Origin: Oscillospiraceae bacterium
GTDB taxonomy: Bacteria; Bacillota; Clostridia; Oscillospirales; Oscillospiraceae
DNA length: 59,455 nucleotides
NCBI GenBank assembly: GCA_022795735.1
Contig: JAAWHG010000011.1
Coordinates: 1-59,455, forward strand
Reading direction: 5' to 3'
In this document: positions 32,874 through 42,357 of the stretch, one piece after another
Layout: each line of letters opens with the position of its first letter
Position numbering within the stretch: position 1 is the first letter of the stretch
The notes under the pieces: model-generated
The model's input: only the letters and a program-made list of their open reading frames with translations
Database searches by the model: none
What the model was told of the DNA's origin: nothing
Made by a program: the position numbers and the translations under genes

Positions 32874-34205
32874 ATGCGAACGACAGAAGAAGTCAGGCAG
32901 GATATTCTTGCCTTAGTCAGAGAATATAGTGAAGTGGAACAAAACGCGAAACAAGACTTTCGCCCCGGGCAGAGGATTCCCTATTGTTCCCGTGTATATG
33001 ATGCGGAAGAGAGAATTAACCTGGTAGATTCCGCTTTGGAATTTTGGCTGACTGCCGGACGGTTTTGCGATGCGTTTGAACGGGAATTTGCTTGTTTTCT
33101 GGGTGTGGAGCATGTGGCCGTCGTCAATTCCGGTTCCTCAGCGAATCTTCTGGCCTTTATGACGTTGACTTCGCCGCTTTTGAAGGAGCGCGCGATACGG
33201 CGGGGGGACGAGGTCATTTGCGTGGCGGCGGCGTTTCCGACCAGCGTGTCGCCAATTATACAATATGGGGCGGTCCCTGTGTTTGTCGATGTTACCTTGG
33301 GGACTTATAACATCGACGTGTCCAAATTGGAGGATGCGCTGTCGGAAAAAACCAAGTGTGTATTCTTGGCGCATAGCCTGGGAAATCCTTTTGATTTAAA
33401 GGCGGTAAAAGAATTTTGCGATAAACATAACCTTTGGTTGATCGAGGATAACTGCGATGCGCTGGGCGCGGAATATGATCTTGGGTATGGATTGCAAAAG
33501 ACAGGTACAATTGGCGATCTCGGCACCTCTAGCTTTTACCCGGCGCATCACCTGACGATGGGCGAGGGAGGAGCGGTCTATACCAGCAACGAGCTGCTTG
33601 GACAGATTATGCTTTCCATGCGCGATTGGGGCCGGGACTGTGTGTGCCCCCCTGGCAAAGACAATACATGCAGGCATCGTTTTGATGGACAATATGGCGA
33701 GCTTCCCAAAGGGTATGACCACAAATACGTATATTCTCATTTTGGATATAATTTGAAGATTACGGATATGCAGGCTGCTATTGGCTGCGCGCAGTTGAAA
33801 AAAGTGGGGAGATTTGTGGGAAAACGGCGTGAAAACTGGCAGGCGTTGCGTGACGGACTGGTGGGACTGGAGGATAAGCTGATTCTCCCCTGTCATGAGC
33901 GGGATGCCAAACCGAGTTGGTTTGGATTTCTGCTGACCTGTCAGCCGGGTGTTGACCGGGAAAAGGTGATTCGGTACGTGGAGGGCAAAGGCATTCAGAC
34001 ACGGATGCTTTTTTCCGGTAACTTGCTGCGGCATCCGTGCTTTGATGAGATGCGCACAATGGGGACAGGATATCGTGTTGCTGGGGGCCTGGACCATACC
34101 GATCGAATTGTACGGGACACCTTCTGGGTTGGCGTGTACCCGGGTTTGTCGGAGGATATGCTTGCCTATATGGTGGAAACAATTCGCAAGGCCGTTTTCC
34201 AGTAA
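32874..34205 (+). CDS. rfbH: CDP-4-dehydro-6-deoxyglucose 3-dehydratase (E1)
   Basis: 443 residues. PMP-dependent aminotransferase-fold dehydratase with a 2Fe-2S cluster that removes the C3 hydroxyl of CDP-4-keto-6-deoxyglucose. SFYPAHHLTMGEGGAV near 222 has His where normal aminotransferases carry the PLP lysine, the defining feature of E1/RfbH. NSGSSANLLAF and EDNCDALGAEYD bind the cofactor, and Cys residues follow at RDWGRDCVCPPGKDNTC. RfbH needs an NAD(P)H-dependent iron-sulfur reductase (E3, AscD-like); none is in the window. With RfbF it implies a 3,6-dideoxy sugar in the polymer. Confidence 0.94.
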   Translation: MRTTEEVRQDILALVREYSEVEQNAKQDFRPGQRIPYCSRVYDAEERINLVDSALEFWLTAGRFCDAFEREFACFLGVEHVAVVNSGSSANLLAFMTLTSPLLKERAIRRGDEVICVAAAFPTSVSPIIQYGAVPVFVDVTLGTYNIDVSKLEDALSEKTKCVFLAHSLGNPFDLKAVKEFCDKHNLWLIEDNCDALGAEYDLGYGLQKTGTIGDLGTSSFYPAHHLTMGEGGAVYTSNELLGQIMLSMRDWGRDCVCPPGKDNTCRHRFDGQYGELPKGYDHKYVYSHFGYNLKITDMQAAIGCAQLKKVGRFVGKRRENWQALRDGLVGLEDKLILPCHERDAKPSWFGFLLTCQPGVDREKVIRYVEGKGIQTRMLFSGNLLRHPCFDEMRTMGTGYRVAGGLDHTDRIVRDTFWVGVYPGLSEDMLAYMVETIRKAVFQ

Positions 34206-34224
34206 AAATTTGTGAGGTAGAGCA

Positions 34225-35262
34225 ATGCTTTCATTTTGCGGTATTCAAATAGGGGAGGCATGTGTTCCGTTGGTAATCCCTGAGATAGGGATCAACCATA
34301 ACGGTTCTTTGCAGACTGCAATGGAAATGGTGGATGCCGCGGCTGCGGCCGGCGCGAGACTGATTAAACATCAGACGCATATCGTTGCCGACGAGATGTC
34401 TGCGAGGGCTCGGTCAATCAAGCCGGGCAACGCGAATGTCTCCATCTATGAGGTGATGAAGCGTGCGGCCCTGTCTTTTGAAGAAGAACGGGAATTAAAA
34501 GCCTACACAGAGGCAAAAGGTCTTGTATTTTTGAGCACCCCGTTTTCAAGAGCGGCTGCCGACCGGTTGGAACAGTTGGATGTCCAAGCCTATAAAATTG
34601 GCTCCGGAGAACTGAACAATTATCCGCTTGTGGAGTATATCGCTGGTTTTGGGAAACCAATGATCGTATCCACAGGGATGAATACCATCCCACAGATCGA
34701 GAAAGCTGTCGATATTTTAGAACGCAAGCATGTTTCCTATGCCCTGCTGCATACGACGAACCTCTATCCTACGCCGCCTTATTTGGTACGGCTGGGAGGG
34801 CTGTTGGCGCTGAAAGAGGCGTTTTCCCATGTACCCGTGGGGCTTTCAGACCATACGACAAATAACAATGCCTGCATTGCGGCAATGGCACTGGGCGCGT
34901 CCATCGTAGAGCGGCATTTTACAGATCGAATGGATCGAGTCGGACCGGATATCTGCTGCTCCATGGATCAGGCGTCTCTGCGTGAGTTGCTGCAAGCGGC
35001 GAGAGAAGTCCCGCTGATGCTGGGAGGGGAGAAGGGACCGGCTCCCGAGGAACAAGTCACAATGGATTTCGCATTTGCATCTGTGGTGACGATCCGTCCC
35101 GTCAAGGCAGGGGAGACGTTTAACCAGGAAAATATTTGGGTCAAGCGGCCGGGAACTGGGGAAATTCCAGCGGAACAGCTTCCTGTTGTTTTGCAGGCAA
35201 CGGCTGCGATAGATATCCCAACCGATACGCAGTTGATGTGGAATATGGTTGTGCAGAAATAA
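34225..35262 (+). CDS. neuB: N-acetylneuraminate (nonulosonate) synthase
   Basis: 345 residues. Condenses phosphoenolpyruvate with ManNAc (or a related aminosugar) to a nine-carbon sialic-type acid. VIPEIGINHNGSL near 18, LIKHQTH, LFSTPFS-like FLSTPFSRAA, YKIGSGELNN and VSTGMNT are the barrel motifs. The C-terminal 60 residues are an SAF antifreeze-like domain (SVVTIRPVKAGETF). NeuC downstream at 41172 would supply ManNAc. A CMP-sialate synthetase (NeuA) is not present in the window. Legionaminate or pseudaminate synthases are alternatives that sequence reading alone cannot exclude. Confidence 0.9.
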   Translation: MLSFCGIQIGEACVPLVIPEIGINHNGSLQTAMEMVDAAAAAGARLIKHQTHIVADEMSARARSIKPGNANVSIYEVMKRAALSFEEERELKAYTEAKGLVFLSTPFSRAAADRLEQLDVQAYKIGSGELNNYPLVEYIAGFGKPMIVSTGMNTIPQIEKAVDILERKHVSYALLHTTNLYPTPPYLVRLGGLLALKEAFSHVPVGLSDHTTNNNACIAAMALGASIVERHFTDRMDRVGPDICCSMDQASLRELLQAAREVPLMLGGEKGPAPEEQVTMDFAFASVVTIRPVKAGETFNQENIWVKRPGTGEIPAEQLPVVLQATAAIDIPTDTQLMWNMVVQK

Positions 35263-35286
35263 AAGTTCAAAGTAAGAGGCTTGTAT

Positions 35287-38199
35287 ATGGATGCGAAAAT
35301 CTCAATTATCATTACGGCTGACGGCTCGTTGAAGGAATTAAACCGAGCATTGGATAGTATTTGCGGACAGAGCTTACAGGAGCTGGAAATTATCTGTGTA
35401 GACAATGGCTTTGATGAAATCTCAAGGCAGAGAATTCAGCGGTATATGAGGGTATATCCGTGGATTCGAATGCTTCCGGCGCCTGACTCAACACAGGGAA
35501 ATTCTGCCTTACTGACTGGAGTAATGGAGAGCACAGGAGAGTATATTATTCTTTTGGACCCGTTTACCTATTTTCAGCCGCACGCATTTAAGGATTTTTA
35601 TACGCTTGCTACCCAAAAAAACGCAGATATTATTCATTTTTTTCTGCGGACTTTTCCAAAAGAGGATGTTTCGCCGGATGAAGTGGATAGATTTGTAAGT
35701 GCTCACCACGTTGGAAGCGTATATGATGAAAATGTACTGGAGAGCGCATATCTACTGCATTCCTTCTCACGGGGGATTCGCGATAAGATGTTTCGTGCAT
35801 CTATTTTGAAGAAAGCACTTCAGAAAGCACAGGATTTTTTGTCTGCTCCATATGAAGAAGAGCTCTTATTCTTTTGTATCGCATTGTTTAGTAAGGTCTA
35901 TGTTGGCCATATCTCAAATTTTTGTGTGGACTACGTGTTGTATTCCGCACAGAAGGATTGGATGACAGAAGAGGAATTTAATCAGATTGCCGGGCAATTG
36001 ATCCATTGTCAAAGTGTGTGTAAAATCCTGGAAGAAAATGAGGCAGAAAAAGAGCACCAAGATGTCGTAGATCAACTTTATAAAGATTGTCTATATGAAG
36101 GACTGTCAGTTTGCATCAATAGACGGATCAGAGGAGCGGACAAAGGAGCCTGCTTTAAAAGACTGATAGAGTATTGGGGAGCAAAGGCTGTTATATGCGG
36201 CTTAGCGCAGTGGTATTTTGGACTTTCAGATGTTTATATGCCATATTTTGCGGACGTATTCCCGTGTAATGACCGATTCAAAACAACAAATACTGTTGGT
36301 GTATTTCTCAGCACTACTTGGGCGCGAAAGCTTGCGGAAAATGATTTTAATGTAATTTTGTTTTCCTATGAAAAAGAACTGGTTCATGCGGAGGGACTGG
36401 GATATACGGTCGTTGAACTCCCGGGTGCAAGCAAAGAATCTAAATTTTGGTATGGTGATAGACATGACAGCTTGTGTCAAACCATTGCAAAGTACAAAGT
36501 CAGTTTGGTGATTTTTGATTGGTGCCGCGAGGAAAATTTCTGTGAGCTTTTGACGGTTAGATCCTGTGGCGTAAAAGTCTGTATGGATGCGAGTATGGTC
36601 AAGGATCTTACAAATCTTTCTCAATCATATATCAATGCCAGACAGCAGCGTTATGTACCAAACCTGATACAGTCCGATGTCGCTTTACTGCCTAAAAACG
36701 TGGATTATACGTTAATCCGGCGTCTCGGAGTCGTTCCACTGGATTCAGACGCTTCTGCTAAGGAAATTTTACAGGCGTGTGAGGTAAAATTATCGCACGA
36801 ATGGGACATTGAGACTGCCTATTATGAGTCCAACCTTTCTTTAGAAAGCTATTTTCAGGAATGTATGCGTTTTCGAGGAATTGTAGGCCCTTTAAAGGAT
36901 GTTCTTTTTCGCCCGGTAGATATTGCCCTGGTCCAGCGGGGAATGCGTGCGGCTGTATTTTGGCAAATGCTTCGAGAGGCGTCGCTTGCCGGAAAGATAA
37001 AGCTGTTGGGGAAGCTTGTTGTGAAATTCCCGCTTAAATTGCTTGGGATTGAGGTGAAGCTGGGAATACAGGACTATGTCCCTAAGGGCAAGATGACCCT
37101 GCGGGCGAGAATCAGAAGGATACTTTGGTTGGTTGGCCAGTGTTTGTCCCACCCGTGTCAAATGAGGCTGAAGGCAAAGGAAAAATTTAGAGTAATACGT
37201 ATGCGTGAAAAGTATGTCTCACTCGGAAATGAAAATCCAGACAAGACCTTTTACCTAATTCGTCTGCTGCCTGGCAGTGAGGGACTCATTGCATCCTATA
37301 TGTATTATTTGAGGGAATTACAGCGTTTGGAGAATACAAACTATATTCCAGTAATTGATATGCGATGGGATTTCTATCTCTGCGCACATAACGATCCAAG
37401 TGATGCTGGAAAAGTCAATGCTTGGGAACTGTATTTTCAGCCTGTCGCGGGATATTCTCTGGAGGATATAGATCACAGTAAAAATGTGATCTATGGCGAA
37501 GTGGGATTTCGAGATGAACGAGACCGGTATTTGAGTCAGTGTTTTCTGCGCGAAGACAGTGAAGAGGGACAAGCCTGGTTTAATGAGTGGCACGCGATGG
37601 ATCATAAGTATATGAAGCTTCAACCAAAATTGGAGATGCAGTTTTCAGAGGAGTTTTTATCTTTAATTGGAGATTTCCGGACAATAGGTGTTGAAATTCG
37701 GGAAGGGTATTCGATTTTGCACAAGTTAAATTACGAGTTGATTGATAATCATCCGGCGCAGCCGGAAATGGAGCAGTTTATTGAAGATATACGGACTTGT
37801 ATGAGGCGCTGGAACTGTGACCGGGTATTTGTTTCGACTGAATCGCAGCAGACCATTGAGCGCTTACAGGAGGATTTTGGGGAAAAACTCATTTTTACAG
37901 AACGGAAGCGAAAGAATTATGCTTTAGACACCCCAGCGGCGCTTCGAGAGGAAGAATTGAGATACTATAAGCAACTGTCGCGGGAACAGGTTAATATAGA
38001 CTACCTGAAGGAAATCTATATGCTGTCCCGTTGTACCTGCCTATTGGCGGGCCGGTCTAATTCAGTCCTTGCAGCTGCTCTTTGGAATGGCGGTCAGTAT
38101 GAACACTATTCCATCTATGATCTTGGTACATATACCGTGGATCAGGATAAAAAAATGGTATCCATGGAACAACTTCGATCAGAATGGAACTTAACGTAA
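35287..38199 (+). CDS. Large multidomain glycosyltransferase
   Basis: 970 residues from the ATG at 35287. Residues 1-230: GT2 (GT-A) domain with ISIIITADGSLKELNRALDS and a LDPFTYF variant of the DxD region. Residues about 335-520 resemble part of a GT-B domain (TVGVFLSTTWARKLAENDFN, CMDASMVKDL). Residues about 640-970 are related to the separate protein at 45646-46680: both have ENP(D/E)(K/R)TFY(L/V)IR, then (Y/L)(I/L)PVID(M/Q)R, and a final SR/CSG-type loop with a fucosyltransferase-fold feel (GT23/NodZ-like). It may add two or more sugars. The gene is notably AT-rich compared with its neighbours, which points to a separate origin. Confidence 0.75.
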   Translation: MDAKISIIITADGSLKELNRALDSICGQSLQELEIICVDNGFDEISRQRIQRYMRVYPWIRMLPAPDSTQGNSALLTGVMESTGEYIILLDPFTYFQPHAFKDFYTLATQKNADIIHFFLRTFPKEDVSPDEVDRFVSAHHVGSVYDENVLESAYLLHSFSRGIRDKMFRASILKKALQKAQDFLSAPYEEELLFFCIALFSKVYVGHISNFCVDYVLYSAQKDWMTEEEFNQIAGQLIHCQSVCKILEENEAEKEHQDVVDQLYKDCLYEGLSVCINRRIRGADKGACFKRLIEYWGAKAVICGLAQWYFGLSDVYMPYFADVFPCNDRFKTTNTVGVFLSTTWARKLAENDFNVILFSYEKELVHAEGLGYTVVELPGASKESKFWYGDRHDSLCQTIAKYKVSLVIFDWCREENFCELLTVRSCGVKVCMDASMVKDLTNLSQSYINARQQRYVPNLIQSDVALLPKNVDYTLIRRLGVVPLDSDASAKEILQACEVKLSHEWDIETAYYESNLSLESYFQECMRFRGIVGPLKDVLFRPVDIALVQRGMRAAVFWQMLREASLAGKIKLLGKLVVKFPLKLLGIEVKLGIQDYVPKGKMTLRARIRRILWLVGQCLSHPCQMRLKAKEKFRVIRMREKYVSLGNENPDKTFYLIRLLPGSEGLIASYMYYLRELQRLENTNYIPVIDMRWDFYLCAHNDPSDAGKVNAWELYFQPVAGYSLEDIDHSKNVIYGEVGFRDERDRYLSQCFLREDSEEGQAWFNEWHAMDHKYMKLQPKLEMQFSEEFLSLIGDFRTIGVEIREGYSILHKLNYELIDNHPAQPEMEQFIEDIRTCMRRWNCDRVFVSTESQQTIERLQEDFGEKLIFTERKRKNYALDTPAALREEELRYYKQLSREQVNIDYLKEIYMLSRCTCLLAGRSNSVLAAALWNGGQYEHYSIYDLGTYTVDQDKKMVSMEQLRSEWNLT

Positions 38200-38202
38200 A
38201 AG

Positions 38203-38251
38203 TCGGAATTGATATTCCGAATATCGAATTTTGCTCCGTGCAAAATTCGAT
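38203..38251. other. Two adjacent perfect hairpins inside the operon
   Basis: TCGGAAT (38203-38209) pairs with ATTCCGA (38214-38220), and ATCGAATTTTGC (38223-38234) pairs with GCAAAATTCGAT (38240-38251) around loop TCCGT. There is no T-run, so it is not a classic terminator. It is the longest intergenic space inside the operon (103 bases). Confidence 0.75.
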
Positions 38252-38302
38252 GTTGCCTATATACGTATTTCTGAGCGAAGATGAGGAAAAGGAGAAGAAT
38301 AA

Positions 38303-39292
38303 ATGTTAATTTGGGGAACAGGGCGGTTCGCGCAGCAGGTGGTAGAAAGATATTTTGATCCCACGCAGATTGATGGGTTTATCGACAATAACCCTGAAAA
38401 GAAGAGATTTATGGACAAACAGGTTTTATGCCCTGAAGATGTCGTTTCTATGGAATATGATGCAATTATTGTGCTGACTACTTATGCGCAGGAGATATAC
38501 CAGCAATCCAAAAAATTGGGAATCAAGACCGAAAAAATGATTTTTGCTTATGGAAATTGTTTTGTTAAGGATTTAAACAGAGATTATGAATTTATTGAAA
38601 AAGTTGCGGGGGGGGGGATTTCAAGGGAAATCCAACAACGTTATTGTCTGATCCAAAGACCGTTAGCGGCTGGAGATCTTTTTCTTGATCTCTGCAATGA
38701 TCTGAAAACAGAACTTTCCTATCAAAACGATATTATACGGTTGGAAACTTTTAATCTTGTTGTAAAGGAGATGCGAAAGAGGAATATACGCGGCAGCACG
38801 GCGGAGGTTGGCGTATTCCGCGGTGAGTTTGCTCAATATATCAATCGAGCTTTCCCAGAGGAAAAACTCTATCTATTTGATACATTTGAAGGTTTTAGTG
38901 ACAGCGAAGCACAGACGGAGTTGGAAAGAGGAAATTGTACCAAAGGATTTATTGAGATGCACAGAGGGACATCCATTGAGGCTGTCTTGGGTAGGATGAA
39001 ATATCCGGAAAAGGTTGTAGTCAAAAAAGGATTATTCCCCGAATCTTTGGGAGGTTTGGAGGATGTCTTCTCTTTTGTATCAATTGATGTGGATTTCGAG
39101 CAGTCAATCCTGGATTGTATTGAATATTTTTATCCGCGTATGAAGAAGGGTGGATATATTTTTATCCATGACTATAACAGTATGCTGCGCGGTGTGGAAA
39201 AGGCGGTTGATGCCTATGAGGCCAGGAATGGGCAACCGATTCACAAAGTCCCTATTTTTGACTCCTGTGGGACGATGGTGATTTCCTGCTGA
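38303..39292 (+). CDS. Rossmann-like domain fused to TylF/MycF-type methyltransferase
   Basis: 329 residues. Residues 1-95 look like the nucleotide-binding N-terminal domain of PglD-type or sugar-modifying proteins (MLIWGTGRFAQQVVERY, GFIDNNPEKK). From about 140 onward it is a macrocin-O-methyltransferase-family SAM enzyme: STAEVGVFRGEFAQYINRAF near 167, LFDTFEGFSD near 192, SIDVDFEQSILDCIEYFYPR near 262 and IFIHDYNS. It probably O-methylates a sugar. A G10 tract at codons 102-105, between the two domains, keeps the frame open only at its present length (or +/-3), so expression of the methyltransferase part may be phase variable. Confidence 0.8.
   Translation: MLIWGTGRFAQQVVERYFDPTQIDGFIDNNPEKKRFMDKQVLCPEDVVSMEYDAIIVLTTYAQEIYQQSKKLGIKTEKMIFAYGNCFVKDLNRDYEFIEKVAGGGISREIQQRYCLIQRPLAAGDLFLDLCNDLKTELSYQNDIIRLETFNLVVKEMRKRNIRGSTAEVGVFRGEFAQYINRAFPEEKLYLFDTFEGFSDSEAQTELERGNCTKGFIEMHRGTSIEAVLGRMKYPEKVVVKKGLFPESLGGLEDVFSFVSIDVDFEQSILDCIEYFYPRMKKGGYIFIHDYNSMLRGVEKAVDAYEARNGQPIHKVPIFDSCGTMVISC
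38608..38617 (+). repeat. Poly-G tract G10 in the methyltransferase gene
   Basis: Ten consecutive G, reading GCG GGG GGG GGG ATT (A-G-G-G-I). A one-base change in length would stop translation before the catalytic domain. Typical of slipped-strand phase-variation loci. Confidence 0.85.
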
Positions 39293-39378
39293 TGCCTTAG
39301 CGGCGCTGGCAAGGTGCTGTTTCTCCAGCATTTCCGGATAGGGTTTAAGGAATAATTTGAGGAAAAGAGGTAAGCAGT

Positions 39379-41172
39379 ATGAAGATTCGGGTTGCGGATT
39401 ATATCGCCAGGATCCTTTTCGAGTACGGCGTCCGGCACGTTTTCTCTGTAATAGGCGGCGGAGCAATGTACTTAAATGATGCCTTTGGAAACGATCCGGG
39501 ACTGAAAGTGATATATAACCACCATGAACAGGCCAGCGCGATTGCGGCTGAAAGTTATGCGCGGGTAAATGGTGTCCCGGCTGCCGTCTGTGTAACCACT
39601 GGGCCGGGCGGTACCAATGCTATTACCGGCGTTTTGTGCGCGTGGCAGGATAATATTCCGATGATCGTTATCTCCGGACAAGTCCGCTATGATACCACTG
39701 TAAAAAGTACGGGTCTGCAGTTGCGTCAGTTTGGAGAGCAGGAGCATGATATTGTCGATACCGTGAAATCCATTACAAAGTATGCGGTGATGATTACAGA
39801 CCCAAACAGTGTGCGTTATCATGTTGAAAAGGCGTACTATCTGGCCATGCAGGGCCGATGCGGACCGGTATGGCTGGACATACCGTTGAATATCCAGGGG
39901 ATGACGATTGAGACTGACGAGCAGAACCCCTTTATTCCGGAGGAGCGGACGGAGGTACGATTCTCCAGCGAACGTCTGCTGCGTCTGCTGCATCAGTCAG
40001 AGCGGCCTCTGATTCTGGCGGGGTCCGGTGTTCGTGCACCAGGGGTATATGAAAAGTTCCGCGCGTTTGTAGAGCGTACACGGCTGCCTGTTCTGGCGGC
40101 TACCAGCAACGCGGATATATTGCCAGTGGGACATCCGCTCTACTTTGGCAATTTTGGCGTTTTTGGCGGGCGGCCAGGAAACTTTTTGGTGCAGAATGCG
40201 GACTGTCTGCTGGTGCTGGGATGCCGCTTATCCTTCAAGGAGATTGGATTCAATTATCAGCAGTTTGCGCCGGATGCGGTAAAAATTATGGTCGATGCGG
40301 ACATTAACGAACTGAAGAAACCCACCGTAAAGATTGATATGCCTATTTTGGCGGAATTGAGCATGTTTTTTGATGAACTGCTAAAAAAGGAATTGAGCAT
40401 TCATGTGATTTCTGAATGGATGGAATACGGCGCCGTACTGAAAAAACGTTACCCCATCTATGCAGAGCAAGCGGGCGTTGCCATGAAACCGGGTGTAAAA
40501 CCGTACTATTTTTATCAAGAAATGCGCAAGTATCTCAAAGATGATGCGATCCTTGTAGCGGGCAACAGTGCCTCCGCAGTTGAGCAGCTTCAGCTCGGGG
40601 TTGAAAAGGAAGGCCAGCGTCTTTGGGGCAATGTGAGCTGTGGTACGATGGGGTATGATTTGCCTGCCAGCCTGGGGGCGGCGGTGGCGGGGAAACGGCA
40701 GGTCGTCTGTGTAACTGGGGACGGAAGCATTCAGATGAATATTCAAGAGCTTGCAACCATTGCCGGCTATGAGCTGCCTGTTAAGTTGGTTATTTTTAGT
40801 AACGGTGGTTACGGTGCTCTGGTACAGACGCAGAACAATTTCTTTAGGCGTCTTTCTGGTTGCACGCGGAGCAGCGGCGTATTTCTTCCGGATTTTGAGA
40901 AACTGGCGGCGGCCTACGGATTTCCATATGTTAAATGCAGTGAGAAGAACGAGGTCCCGACAGCTTTGAAGCAATTTTTTGCCAGGGATGGTTTTGGAAT
41001 CTGTGAAGTGATTGAGGAACCAGGACAGATGATTGAGCCGAAACAGAAAAGTAAGGCGCTCCCGGACGGGACGATTTTCTCGCCGCCGATCAGTGACCTT
41101 GCTCCGTTTTTGGACAAGGAGGAGTATGAATGCTACTCCAACTTTGCTGCCGGCGCGTGGAAAAGTGTCTGA
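39379..41172 (+). CDS. Thiamine diphosphate-dependent enzyme, acetolactate synthase-like (YerE-like)
   Basis: 597 residues in the three-domain TPP fold. N-terminal VFSVIGGGAMYLND and NHHEQASAIAAESYAR with the catalytic glutamate, then VTTGPGGTNAITGVL; central domain LILAGSGVR; C-terminal VTGDGSIQMNIQELATI with the GDG metal-binding start. In biosynthetic clusters for yersiniose, the homologue YerE adds a two-carbon unit from pyruvate to CDP-4-keto-3,6-dideoxyglucose. The presence of RfbF, RfbH and an RfbJ/YerF-like reductase in this operon fits that role better than amino-acid synthesis. A plain acetolactate synthase is unlikely here. Confidence 0.8.
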   Translation: MKIRVADYIARILFEYGVRHVFSVIGGGAMYLNDAFGNDPGLKVIYNHHEQASAIAAESYARVNGVPAAVCVTTGPGGTNAITGVLCAWQDNIPMIVISGQVRYDTTVKSTGLQLRQFGEQEHDIVDTVKSITKYAVMITDPNSVRYHVEKAYYLAMQGRCGPVWLDIPLNIQGMTIETDEQNPFIPEERTEVRFSSERLLRLLHQSERPLILAGSGVRAPGVYEKFRAFVERTRLPVLAATSNADILPVGHPLYFGNFGVFGGRPGNFLVQNADCLLVLGCRLSFKEIGFNYQQFAPDAVKIMVDADINELKKPTVKIDMPILAELSMFFDELLKKELSIHVISEWMEYGAVLKKRYPIYAEQAGVAMKPGVKPYYFYQEMRKYLKDDAILVAGNSASAVEQLQLGVEKEGQRLWGNVSCGTMGYDLPASLGAAVAGKRQVVCVTGDGSIQMNIQELATIAGYELPVKLVIFSNGGYGALVQTQNNFFRRLSGCTRSSGVFLPDFEKLAAAYGFPYVKCSEKNEVPTALKQFFARDGFGICEVIEEPGQMIEPKQKSKALPDGTIFSPPISDLAPFLDKEEYECYSNFAAGAWKSV

Positions 41173-42344
41173 TGAAAAAGGTTGTTTTTATAACGGGAAC
41201 GAGGGCGGACTTTGGAAAGCTGAAGCCGCTGATCCAAGCGAGCTTGGATAGGAAAGAGCTAGAGACACATGTCTATGTATCTGGCATGCACCTTCTTAAA
41301 ACCTACGGTAATACATATCGGGAGATTCTAAGAGAGGATTATCCAAACGTCCGGTTGCAAAAAAACCGTTGTGACACGCCATACATGGATTTGAATCTGG
41401 CGAGGCTTACGGAGGATCTCTCGGCGTATATCCGAGAGATTCAGCCTGACCTCATCGTTGTACACGGGGATCGCATTGACGCAATGGCAGGTGCCACTGT
41501 GGCGATGTTAAACGGCATCCGGTTAGGACATGTCGAAGGCGGCGAAGTCACCGGCACGGTGGATGAGGCCATCCGGCATGCCATTTCCAAGATGGCAAAT
41601 GTCCACTTTGTCGCAAACAGCGAGTCCTTTCTCCGGCTCCGGCAGATGGGGGAGGACGAACGAAATATTTTTGTCATTGGTTCGCCGGATATTGATGTGA
41701 TGCTGTCGGACGAGCTGCCCGAGTTGGATGCGGTTAAACAAAAGTACCAGATTCCGTTTCGGGAGTACGCTGTGCTGATTCATCACCCGGTAACCAGTGA
41801 ACTGGACCGGCTTGCAGGGGATATCCAGAATATTATGAGGGCCTTGGAGCAATCCGGGGACGATTTTATTGCAATCTATCCCAACAATGACTCGGGAACA
41901 AAGCAGATTCTATCCTGCTATGCGCGATATCAAAATTCGGCACATTTTCGGTTTTTTCCATCATTACCGTTTGAAGTATTTCTGACGTTTCTAAAAAACG
42001 CCAAATACATTGTTGGAAATTCCAGCTGCGGTGTGCGAGAGGCTTGCGTTTATGGTGTGCCGGCGATTGACATCGGCACGAGGCAAAAAAACCGGTATGC
42101 ACCCGAGCTGCTTCCCAATATTCAGCATGTAGAGGCGGATACGGCGGAAGTCTTGCGGGCCATTGCGGATACCAGCGCCTATCGTGTGGCAACTTCATAT
42201 TTTGGGGACGGACATAGCGCAGAGCGCTTTGGACAACTGTTGAAGGAAGAAAAAATTTGGAATACACGGGTGCAAAAGTGTTTCTTGGATGCGGAGGAAA
42301 CCAAACGGGCCATTCAGGTTTATCATAACGAAGTATGCTTTTAA
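41172..42344 (+). CDS. neuC: UDP-N-acetylglucosamine 2-epimerase (hydrolysing)
   Basis: 390 residues starting at the ATG that overlaps the preceding stop by one base (TGATG), so translation is coupled. Converts UDP-GlcNAc to ManNAc plus UDP for sialic acid synthesis. Motifs: FITGTRADFGKLKPL at the start, VVHGDRIDAMAGATVAM near 98, LGHVEGGEVTGTVDEAIRHA, and GNSSCGVREACVYGVPAIDIG near 289. The GEVTGTVDE(A/S)IRHA segment is typical of NeuC/LegG rather than non-hydrolysing WecB. It pairs with neuB. Confidence 0.9.
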   Translation: MKKVVFITGTRADFGKLKPLIQASLDRKELETHVYVSGMHLLKTYGNTYREILREDYPNVRLQKNRCDTPYMDLNLARLTEDLSAYIREIQPDLIVVHGDRIDAMAGATVAMLNGIRLGHVEGGEVTGTVDEAIRHAISKMANVHFVANSESFLRLRQMGEDERNIFVIGSPDIDVMLSDELPELDAVKQKYQIPFREYAVLIHHPVTSELDRLAGDIQNIMRALEQSGDDFIAIYPNNDSGTKQILSCYARYQNSAHFRFFPSLPFEVFLTFLKNAKYIVGNSSCGVREACVYGVPAIDIGTRQKNRYAPELLPNIQHVEADTAEVLRAIADTSAYRVATSYFGDGHSAERFGQLLKEEKIWNTRVQKCFLDAEETKRAIQVYHNEVCF

Positions 42345-42357
42345 AGGGGATTCTATT

